From Cheilinus undulatus (taxonomy: Eukaryota; Chordata; Actinopteri; Labriformes; Labridae), in the NCBI RefSeq assembly GCF_018320785.1, contig NC_054882.1:28214719-28278718 (forward strand): 64,000 nucleotides of DNA, given 5' to 3'. This document shows positions 35,018 to 45,600 of this stretch, piece after piece (within the stretch, counting starts at the first letter, position 1; each line of letters starts with the position of its first letter). The translations under genes and the position numbers were made by a program. A model generated the notes under the pieces. The model was not told where the DNA came from. It made no database searches and saw only the letters and a list, made by a program, of their open reading frames with translations.

Positions 35018-36311
35018 TTTAAAGCCCCTGTAAAGTTACAAAGAAAGCTGTGTTTTAGGTTTGTTGTGTGACAGGCTAATGTGTTTTGAACCACCTGGCC
35101 AAATTTCAGTTATGAAAAACATCTAGAAGATTATAAAATTAAGCTTGATAATCATGAAAAATGTGGCAGTAAGATCTGCTCTGGGGTGGCATGGGCATGT
35201 CTGTTGAAAGAGCTGAAGCCACCTCACTCAAGAGAAATGGATAAGAGCAGTGCAACGTCACTTCCTGCTTTCCCAATACTACTGTGCCCCATGTGGGTGA
35301 AAACAAGCCCTTAGATTGAATGGCAGCAGATAGAAAATAGCAGTAACAACACTATTAAAAGCTTGTTGTGTTTTGTGCCTCAAACAATTAAAAAAGCCAC
35401 AGTTGAAGGCATGTTTTGTTATTCTCAAATGATGAAAGAGTGCTGAAGAAGACTTCTGTGGCCTTTGGCTGAGGAGTAAAGTGGGCAAACGTTGGACCGG
35501 TGTTGTGCTCTTGATGACTTTAAGCTACGTGACAGCTGGAGCTGTAGTCCGCCTGCCTGATAACAGCTTTTTCACACATTCACTAACTTGTTTACCACGT
35601 TTAAGTGTTTAGATCTAACAAAGTATGTGATGTCAGTTTATGACATCTCCAGTCACAAGATGGGATGGTTGTCTAGTTTGATGGAGAGAGTCTGAACAGA
35701 CACTGATATACAGCTGTAATTTCATTTTATCATTTTATTTCATGTTGTTACGTTATATGTACTTTTTCATCAATGTCCTACATTATATGTTTATCTCACT
35801 GGCAATTGCATTTTGGCTCTCTATAAACTTTAACTCTACAATTTTCTTATTTAACGTTTAGGCAACAGAAGTTGAGGATTACATTTGCTGTTTCCTTGTT
35901 TCTCTACATTATGATACTTTAATGACCCGTAGGCCACCGTAGCTAATCGATTAGGGTCATTATACTCACAAAGAACTAAAACATAGCATGTAACTGGCTG
36001 TTAACTTTCAATGAAGGCAGTGCCATCAGCTAACAACAGACTGTACTGAGAAAAACTGCTCTGTGATTTTAGATCACTGTAGCATTAGGAGGGTGGGGTA
36101 ATTCCCCATCAAGACTGGTGATGTCATGGGCTCATACATTTATACAAATTAAAACAAGCCAAGAAAGAGGGGAACAACTTTGTAACGGTCTAAATCAAAA
36201 ATAAAGTCACACATTGATCTCAGTGTTTCCACGTGTTTACAGCAACATTATTCCAACACATCTAGTGTGTTAAGACACAAAGTTTGGGTTTCACATTACA
36301 GTGACTTTAAA
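35018..36311 (-). mobile_element. MITE-like element, family D, long copy
   Basis: It begins 'tttaaagcccctgtaaagtt' and ends with an inverted match near 'acagtgactttaaa'. Parts 35018-35240 and 35930-36140 are the reverse complement of the copy at 5718-6305, which lacks the middle. A further internal piece is found at 49925-50045. No transposase frame was found. Confidence 0.65.
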
Positions 36312-37680
36312 GAGACTGAATGAGGCACAGTGGTGATGCTTTGAGCTAATCCATAGCTAGCATGCCCTCAAACTCTCAGTGCAAAGAAAAGCTCTGACTT
36401 AAGCAGCATTGTGACTCTTCATTAGTCAGTTTGACCCATAATGAGCCTACAGTTAACCTCAAAGCACTATGCTAAACACTATTTTAGCTTTCACAAAAGC
36501 TTTAACTATGTTCATATACTATTTACTTTTTCTACTATTTACTTAGTTACCTTATTTATGTAATTTTTATACAATAAATGTGAATTTTGTCTTCACACGA
36601 CGAAAAAGCACAAGCTAGTGGTGCTAGCTAAGATGTTTTAATTATAAAGGTAAAAAAATGGGAACCGTTGGGCTATTTTTCTGACTTGATTTTTGAAATA
36701 TAGACTGTTTTTAATATTAAATACTTCTCATTTTGTTTGTTTGTTTGTTTTTTGTTTTTTTTGGTTTAGTAAGTTTACTTTTCAACATTTAATAGATTTG
36801 GTTTGAAATAAACACCTCGCATGCCGATTACAAAATGCCCATTGATAATTAATCGTTAAGGGTTTATGACGTCAAAACGTATATAACTGAAAATTTGATA
36901 TCAGTGCCCGGAATATGACAAAATAAATGCTCGTCTAAAGTGAATATATATTTTCCTCGAAGATGAATGCAAAGAAAATCCGTACTAACCTCCATGTTTT
37001 AAGCTGGACCATCCTTTATTAAGCTAGCTGCAGAAACATATTACAAAATTCACATCACGGCCACAAGATGGAGACAAATTATTTTTTTTAAGAGGAGCCT
37101 CCGACACGAAGAAGAATGAAATAAAAAGGCTACACTACTCTTTCTACAGTCTATGGGCTACACTGATGCTTTCTGAAATAACATGAACCCACTGGGTTTG
37201 ACAAAGCCATCGGTGCTTCAAATATGTCAACGTAATAATTTACTTGCTTGCTTTAAAAGAGTTTTTCAGCAGCTGCAGCAATTTTCAGAAACTAAATGAG
37301 TTATATTTACAGTATTGACAGCAAAATGTCATTTTGATGACATTTTTGTTAAACCTAATTTTGTGTGATATAGCCTACACTATTTCAACGTCCCATTAAA
37401 TTATCTGACGTTAAAGACAAAAAACAAATTACAAATAAAACAGAGATTATACTAATCTAGATTTAATAATCTTCTTCCTGCTCCCATGCACATTTTACAC
37501 ATCAGATCACACTTACCCTTTTGCATCACATAAGGGTGAAGGCTGCTAGTGTCTATCAGTATTAGCCAATCCCATTCATTCACATGTTGCAGCCTGATGC
37601 TACAGTTGTTTAAACTCATTTTTATTGTCATTAATCTACATTCTGAAGCCCATCAGTGAAAACTGAATTTTAGACATTTT
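36312..37680. other. Intergenic, AT-rich
   Basis: It includes a (GTTT)n run near 36738-36754 and a repeat fragment near 37050-37155 that shares 'ctacagtctatgggc' with the repeat at 21.3 kb. No gene is seen. Confidence 0.4.
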
Positions 37681-38125
37681 TGACTAATTTATGAAAAAAA
37701 TGAAAACTTAAATATTCGGACCCTTTGCAAAAACACTTGAAATTTAGCTCAGGTTCATCCCATTTCTCTGGGTAGTTGCTGAGATGTTTCTACACCTTGA
37801 TTGGAGACTACCTGTGTTAAATTAAATTGATCAGATATGAGTTCAAAAGGCACTCACTTCTCTTTGAGCCTCATGGCTGACAATGCATATCAGAGCAAAA
37901 ACCAAGCCATGTGATCAACCAGGACCCATTCAAGAGCTGGCCACACAAAGCAATAAGGGGAGAAGGGCCTTAGTAAGAGAGGTGACCAAGAACCTAATGG
38001 TCACTGACTGAGCTCCAGAGATCCTGTGTGGAGATGGGACAAAGTTCCAGGAGGACAAACATCACTGCAGACCTGCACCGATCTGGGCTTTATGGCAGAG
38101 TCAGGAAGCCTCTCTTCAGTGTAAA
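37681..38125 (+). mobile_element. Tc1-like transposon fragment (family C)
   Basis: The plus strand carries 'agaagggccttagtaagaga' and 'atctgggctttatggcagag', hallmark phrases of the N-terminal DNA-binding half of a teleost Tc1 transposase. The frame is broken and the 3' half is missing. A terminal fragment of the same family lies at 47735-47855. Confidence 0.75.
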
Positions 38126-38689
38126 ACACATGAAAGTCCACTTTAATTAGCAAAAATCTCCACATGAAAGACGTGTTCTTGCATACAAGTAGGCCCTAAT
38201 GTGAAAATTAAATGGGATGTTTCTTTGCATGACATGCACATGTCTAGTCATTTTGAGCTTTGTTATTGTACCTCTAAAACCCCTTAAGATCTTCAAGTTT
38301 TGAAAGAGAGAGGAGAGAGAATAATTTGGGTGTCTCTGGTCTTGATACATCATTTGTCACACACCTGTTTGGTTCCTGGATCACCTCAGGTCATGCTTCA
38401 GAAAAGGTTTTGAAAAGAAAAAAACCCCAGTAAAGGTGTGTCCTTGGTATTCTATTTATTTTGAGCATTCAGGCATACAAGCATTCAAAACAATGTCATG
38501 TGTCTGGGTATAGGCAGAGTATGCCAGGGGATGGAAAACAACAATAATTCATTTTCACACAGCACCATAATGAACAGAGGCACAGTGTTGAGCTTTGATA
38601 CTTTTACTCAAGTTATCCCTCCAACACTGAAAGTGTTCTTAATTCATTCTGTATATTCTCCACTGCATTTAGAGCAACACAAAGCTAAT
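38126..38689. other. Intergenic, no gene seen
   Basis: AT-rich. No splice-bounded frame or repeat is recognised. Confidence 0.4.
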
Positions 38690-39352
38690 TATCCTACCAA
38701 GAAAAGACCAAGACTGTTGGGGGTCAAGACCAAGACAAGCCGAGACCGAGACAAGAGCAAGACCATAAAAATCAATTAAAAAAAAAAAAAAATGACAAGG
38801 TTAAACAGTTAAAGAGCATTCTCTCTTTAATTTAGTTTTCTTTTTAATAAATTTGACAGATAAAAACAAGATGTCTGCAACTCCTTCAAAGCACAACATG
38901 GAAAAATCTTAAATCTTAACAAACTTGTTCACCTAAATTTTTGTTAAAAAAAAATCCTTGTATGTATTTTAAAGCCACTGACAATTCCAAAATTATTTTA
39001 AATATCTGAAAATGAGATGTTTATCTAGATTTGTCAGATGGATGAAGCCTAACGTCCAGAGGTATTTCTGACTAGAAATGAGATGGATTGATGTCTGAGT
39101 TTTTGCAGGTGTAGCTATTTGTTGTTTTAACAAGTGCTGCTCCTTATTATCATTTTAATGAAGTCAAAGAATAGCAGATCACAGCTGGTCTTGAATGGTC
39201 TTGATGGAAAATTCCAAGTCCAGCCAGTCTGAGAATGAGACAAGACCAAGGAAAAATGCTCTTGAGTCCGGGACAAGATCAAGACATTCAAAATGTGGTC
39301 TTGAGACAAGTCTCAAGACCAAGACCATCCTCGAGTACTACAACACTAATTA
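38690..39352. mobile_element. Non-autonomous element with 'gaccaagac' ends
   Basis: Both flanks are dense in 'gaccaagac' or 'gtcttg' motifs (about 38700-38765 and 39185-39330). The right end 'gagtactacaacac' matches the terminus of a repeat widely seen in fish genomes. The middle is AT-rich and non-coding. Confidence 0.55.
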
Positions 39353-40339
39353 GTAGTTTCTTTAGAACAAGATTTTGCTTGTTAAACATGTTCAGACACA
39401 TCAAATTTGCCTCTGACTGGTTCCAGTGAAAGAATTTTCAATTATAGTGGGAAATTTTCCAACACATGCAGCAGTAAAACTGGTTATAGGGAGAAGGCAA
39501 ACATAATAAGACAACTTCATCGCGGTAAAACTGCATCTGATTTCTTTCTAAGACTAAAAAAGGTCCTAACAATGGACTTTAAGAAACTAAAGCACTAATG
39601 TGATCTTTAATGCCCAAATAAAAGTGGCTTTGTGAAGATGTGAACATGTCGCACATTCACAATGAACAATCATATAAAAAGCACATAATCAAGAAATCAT
39701 TCAGTCGATATAAAATGTGATCTAGTTAAACACAGTTCAGACAAAGTGCTTGAAAAAGGTACCAAAGCAAAACAGAAGTCAACTCAGGACACTGTGGCTA
39801 AATATGCACTGTTTTCATTCAACACTTAAAAATAATTGTCTTACATGAAGGACATGTTGATCCTGAAGAAAACAAAAGCTGTTGCAGTGTCATCATAGCC
39901 ACCCTGTAGTTACACCCCTGCTCTTAACAGTCAATGAATGTCGCTCATTCAAAGCATTGACGTTGAGTGCCAGTCATTCAGGAGGAAATCACTGTCATTC
40001 ACTCCCTGAGCACACCCAAATCAGTCCTGCTGCTAATGGCAAACCATTTTATTTTATATGAATTTGTATCAATAATGCTTTTTATGTCACAGGCACCCTG
40101 TAAATAAAACATCAGACACATGTCTGAATTCTGCAGCAGTGATGTGGTTGGTGTTCTTGGCTTTCATGCTTTTTAAGAGCCTTTCTTTTTTAGTGAAGAC
40201 AAGTTTTCTACATTAACTAAACTCAGTGCAACACATACTAGATGGTTTATAGAATGGGATATTTTAATAGGCCTATTAATGCTTTGGGTCATGGTCTTGC
40301 TTGAAAATAAATCTTCTACCAAGCCATGGTTCTCTTGCA
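39353..40339. other. Intergenic, no gene seen
   Basis: AT-rich. A few open frames shorter than 70 codons look random. Confidence 0.4.
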
Positions 40340-40890
40340 CATTGAATAAAATTGTCGTCCAGAGTTTTCCTTTATTTTGCTGTATTCATTTAACCCTCTA
40401 CCTTTACAAACCATCCAGTGCTGTCTGCCAAGCAGCATCCCAAGCGCATGATGCTGCCATCACTGTGCCTTTCCCAAGCCGCAGTTCTCTTGCAGGCTGA
40501 GAAAGATTTTCCTCCACGATTTTCCAATATTTTGCCACATTAATTCTACCTTCTGCTGTGAAGCTTCCCTGCAACATGATGATGCTGCCACCACCAAGCT
40601 TCACAGAGAGAATGGTGTGTTTGCGGTCATGTACAGTGTTCAGCATCTTGTGTTATGGCCAAAAACCCCCACCATTTTGGTCTCACCAGCCAAAGAACTT
40701 CTATCCACTTGACCATGGACTCTCCCAATAAGCCTTTTGGTGAACTCTAGTTGAGACTAAATATGGGTTTTCTTCAGTAGTGTCTTTCTCTTTGACCCTC
40801 TCCCATAAAGCTTTGACTGGTGAAGAACCAGGGCAACAGTTGTTGTATGCAAAGTCTCTCCCATCTCAGCAGGTGAAGCTTGTGGGGTTG
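40340..40890 (-). mobile_element. Tc1-like transposon fragment (family A)
   Basis: The minus strand at 40404-40646 encodes 'VKLGGGSI' and 'AEGRINVAKYWKIVEENL', the catalytic-core region of a Tc1 transposase, with a one-residue insertion in the GGSIMLWG motif. The left part is a second, overlapping degenerate copy. It abuts another Tc1 copy at 40890. Confidence 0.75.
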
Positions 40891-41745
40891 GGGTTGAGGT
40901 CAGAGCTCCATGTGGACCACTCAACTTACCAGACTCATCAAAAATGTCTTTAGATTTTTTGCTTTGTGCACTGGGGCACAGACTGTCATGTTGGAATAGA
41001 AAATGGCCTTCCCCAAAATGTTGCCACAAATTTGGAAGCATAGCTTTGTCCAAAATTTCTTGGTATGCTGAATTACTAAGATTGGCCTTTGCTGGAGATA
41101 AGAGGCCTAGCAGAAACCCATACCATTGTCTCTTCACCACCACACTTCACAGTTGGCACAGTGCAGTCAGGCAGGTAACATTCTCAAGGCATTTGCCTAA
41201 CCCAGACTCACCTATCTGACTGCAAAACAGAGAGGCGTGATTCGTTACTCTACAGAACATGTTTTAACTGCTCCACAGTCCAGTGTTGGTGTGCTTTACA
41301 CCACTCCATCTGATGCTTGGCATTGAACTTGGTGATGTGAGGCTGCTCGGCCATGGAAACTATTTCATTACGCTACAGCTGCACATTTTTTGTGCTTCCA
41401 TTTATTCCAGTGGAAGCACAGAAGTGCTCTGTGACTTCGTAGCTGAGTTGCTGTTGTTCCAAAATGCTTCCACTTTCTAATGATATCACTTACAGTTACC
41501 TGTGCAATGTCCAGCAGGAATTAGATTTCCCAAACAGTCTCATTGCAAAGGTGGCATCAATCCCATTACCACTCTTGAAGTAACTGAGCTCTTCAGAACT
41601 ACCCACTTTATATCACAAATGTTTGCAGATGGAGACTGCATGGCTAGGGGCTTTATTTTACACACCTGTGGCAACAGGTCTGACTGAAACACCTGAATTC
41701 AATAATTAGGTGTGGCCAAATACTTTTGTCCATATCGTGTACTTC
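40890..41745 (-). mobile_element. Tc1-like transposon, broken (family B)
   Basis: Minus-strand translation shows 'WCKAHQHWTVEQ', 'TVPTVKCGG', 'AYQEILDKAMLPNLWQHFG' and 'FLFQHDS', in the order of a Tc1 transposase, interrupted by stops and frameshifts. The right end 'caaatacttttgtccatat' is the family's terminal repeat. The left end is truncated against the family A fragment. Confidence 0.8.
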
Positions 41746-42459
41746 AGGTGGAAGCATTCTCAGATCTTCACAGATCTGGTCAACCTTCCTTACACACTAG
41801 TTACCCAGTTTGTAAGAATGCTAGAAGTGATTACAACATAACTAAGGACAAAGTTGTTCTGATATAGACCTCAGCTTCCAAAGGCACTCTGGATTATCAG
41901 ACAAGTGATCAAAGTCCATGTGAGTCCAGCTTGTGTAAAGATACAGGATAAGATCTACACTAGACCTGTACCCATCAACACTCGACAAGGGTTACTTTAA
42001 AGATATTGACTCTTGTCATTTCCAACCCTACTAAAAAGAGAAGATAAGAGATAGACCTTCATTTACCTAGAATGAAGTTCTTCTGTCAGGTTGCTCAAAC
42101 CTTGTGACACAGTTACAAATAAGTATGCCATTATTGACAGGTGTAGCGACAGTTCAGACCTCGACCCAGGCTCTGCAAGCTCCAGGTAGTGAGCACACTG
42201 ACAATACATGATCCAAAAAGGATAACTCTCCAGCACCAGGGCAAAACAAGGCAGATGCCTTTTTTGTTGACAGTCAGTGAAGGCTCATTCATTCCATGTT
42301 TTAAGGTGAAGCTGTCAATCACATTTTAAAGAGCAATCAAACATTTCAAGGACACACCCAGATCTTTCCTGTCCTGCAACTATCAAACCGTCACATCTTT
42401 GAAACATGAAGCCTGGGTGTATCAAAAACACATCCATGTTCTCCATAACAATCGAAACC
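41746..42459. other. 5' flank of the micro-exon gene
   Basis: No exon was found. Its last part is the upstream promoter region of the gene that starts near 42490. Confidence 0.4.
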
Positions 42460-42467
42460 TATAAAAA
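42460..42467 (+). promoter_or_regulatory. TATA box of the micro-exon gene
   Basis: 'tataaaaa' in the context 'aacctataaaaacagcc'. A start about 30 bases downstream (near 42490) falls just before a short exon ending in the strong donor 'gcag|gtacgt' at 42514/42515. TATA promoters are a minority in vertebrates and are usual in genes with sharply tissue-specific or inducible expression. Confidence 0.65.
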
Positions 42468-42489
42468 CAGCCTAAACGTACATCAGACT

Positions 42490-42514
42490 CACATCTGGTT
42501 GGTTTCTGCAGCAG
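42490..42514 (+). other. Untranslated first exon (inferred)
   Basis: About 25 bases between the predicted start and the donor 'gtacgt'. It contains no ATG. A polypyrimidine tract and 'tag' acceptor follow at 42580-42593 and lead into exon 2 (42594-42634), which carries the start codon. Confidence 0.5.
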
Positions 42515-42630
42515 GTACGTGCTTGATATTCTCAGCTTTACTGCTGAAAATGTAATGATTCAACTTTCTAAGACTCTTTGTTCCCATTTTTAGTGAGGAA
42601 AGAAATTTCTGCACATCTTAACAAGGCAAA

Positions 42631-45600
42631 ATGAGTAAGTCTATCTTTTTTTAAGTCTTATTACAGCAACAGTGTTCACTGTGCTTTATTCCATATTATG
42701 ACACGTGCTGCTTCTTTTTCTCTGTCTCAGTTTTACAGTCTTTTTGGACTTAACATTTTTTAAGGACAGAAAAGAGCTGTTATTTGTTTTGTAGGTGGGT
42801 TAAATGCCAATATTCCTCATACAAGAATAAACCAATGGATCTGAACTGGTGGGTCAGGACCCAGAGTGGGTCACAGAACTGCTTTTAGGGGGTTGTAAAA
42901 AAAAAAAAGCCTATGATATGCTGAAGCCTTAAGTGGACATCTGTCTATTTTAAAGGATTTTACTCAATTTTCCTGTAAACTTTAATTCTTCTTGACATCC
43001 AGACTTATCTATCTTATCTCAGGTAAAAAAGTGTTGTCCCATGATAAGGTGTGTCTAATAACTAAGATGGACATGTTAGTACAGGAAATAAATCAAAATA
43101 ATAATAATGATGATTGTTCCATAAGGTCCAAACTGCAACATTTTTCAAAAACAAATCTGATGTTCAAATTAGGATCAACTGAAAACAACGGACGCTTCTG
43201 CTCTAAGTGTATTGAGATCAATGATGAATGTAGAAATCTGTACCAAACCTCTATTTCTTGTTTTGGGTTATTTATAGTAATAATAATATTAATAATTATT
43301 TTTAAAAAGTGAATAAAATTATTAATAAATAATAAGTTACAGGGGCACCACCAAAAAGGAGATAAAATCAGTCTCAGAACTCAGATTTGAATAATAATAT
43401 CATTATTATTAGGAAATATGTTTAAAAAATAGATGACGTGAGACGACAGTAGCAAAGCAAACAAGCTTCCTGGTGGCGTTTAGGAATCTGCAAATTTAGT
43501 ACGAAACCAAGGCACAGAAACCGAATGGCCACACATCCATTCTGACAGCAGTCACTAATGTTTGTAGGTGAAGGCATGGCACTGGATAAATGTAGGCACT
43601 GCAAAGCAAATCAAAAACACATGAGCAGAAACAACAAGACAACAAATGCAGCTTTCAACAAATGCACATAAAATGCCTCCAACAGCTGAATCAAAGCCTC
43701 TTACTTGTGATCACAGTGATTTGTGTCTGATGTCCATCAGATTCAGAAGTAATCCTGGGTCATTTCATTAATGTTCCTTCCATGGTTCCAGCAAGTTTAA
43801 AGTCTTGTGGCGTAAGGGTCAGCTTCAGGATAACAGCAGGGCTTGTATCGTCCTTTTGAGGTGGGAGAAGGGTTGTGTCCTTCTTTGGATGCCGGTGAGC
43901 TTTCTGTAGCACCCCTGTCCAGATGGCAAGAAACTACTGCACTCGATTAGTCGATTGCTGAAACTTAAGCTAGACTGGAAGCTCAAGGGACGCAGTGGAA
44001 GTCCACTGGTCTGCTGCTGGAAAGTGCAGGCAATGGTATGACCTTTGGGGGAGCACACTGGCTTTCATTACCTGTGGCACCCCTGTAGTCTCCTCAGGTC
44101 TCCTATCAGAGAGGAGAGTGGTGTGCTATAAAGCATACTGGCTGCCTCATTCTTTGTTTGAAATTTCTCTCCAGAAGTACGACAGCTCAGGCTTCTGCAA
44201 TGTTTGCTAGGCCGGAGTTTGGCTGATTCCCAACAAAACTGTTAATTTGCACTTTTTCTTGTCTTGCAATCACAGACTTCTTTCAGGGGGAAGGCAAGCC
44301 AGATGAAGTAAGAACTTCGTCTACTGGTTTATTAAACTATGTTTATTAAACTGTTTCTGGATTTCTGTAGCAGTTACGTTAACCCCTTAACGCCTGTTGT
44401 CGCATATTTGATACATACTTTTATGATACCTCTATCTAATCAATATGCTCAATAAATTACTCAAAAAAACTTCTGGATACAATCTAATAAATGATAAAAA
44501 TGCCCTCAAGTGGATTATCAGTTACCAAAAACACCTAATGAATAAAATGAGATACTAAAAATATATTTGTTAAATGTTATGGAAATTTGGATTTTTTAAA
44601 ATTTCAGTAGAAATTTAAAAGAACATTTCAGTTCCAAAAAATTTGAATTTTCTGGCTATTATTTGTGTTTTCAGGCTTTAGGGGGTTAATTTTCTTTTTT
44701 TTAACAGGAGGGGGGAAGTTGTAAAGGGGTAGGAGTTTGATTTTAATTTCCATCCATGAATGCAGCTTTAAGCTTTCTGTCTCTCAGAAAACACGCCAAC
44801 CATGATTCATGTTGTCGTTCTATAGGAGTGGTGGAAGAGAAAACCAAAGGAGGAATGTGGAAAAGACGAAAAGGATCAGAGAGAAAAAGACGGTAATCAT
44901 GAAGGCTAAGGTCATGATTAATGAATGAGGAATCCTCAATAGGACTGCTCAAAAAATCGAATAGATTAAAAGTACAAAAAAAGGGGTGGAATTTTGTTCG
45001 TTTTCCGTCATGTGCAGCGCAGAAACAAGAGACATGGTTGATTTTAGCAGGCACGCCTTTATTACAAAGTGGGTATGGATGCAGTGTGTAATTGTTCTTT
45101 TGCTCTGATGCTGTTATGTGACAGAAAGTTTTGACTTCCTCTTCTCACCTTCAGGTTTACACATCAATGGATGCTTTTAAAGTAAAATATACTTGGGTAA
45201 AATTTTAAAACAGTTTGAAAGAGCATAAATAAGTGACTGAACTACCCTTGGTGGTCATATTTGGTTTTACAGTGTATGAACAGATTAAGTCAGAGAAATA
45301 AAAGCAATTCAAGTCTGAGAAATACAATAAATAACATGTAAATCAGCCTTTTCATCATTATTCATTTCCTTCACTACAATAAAAATAGAGAGAGCACAAA
45401 AATAAACCACTTAATACGAGCAGTTCGGTGGGGATATTCTTTTGTTATCCTTCATTAACAAACATAGATTTTGAAGATGCAGCTCTGTAAAAGGACGCTT
45501 TGGAGTTGAATTGTGACTATTAATATGAACTTTTTCTGTCTTTCCATTACAGGCTGTGGAGGGGTGAGTGTTATTTTAAGTTTTTGCTATATTGTACATG

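Noticed and set aside
42731-42794. Possible alternative exon after exon 2 of the micro-exon gene
   Set aside because: Good acceptor, but every frame compatible with the ATG-A start reaches a stop before or at the donor.
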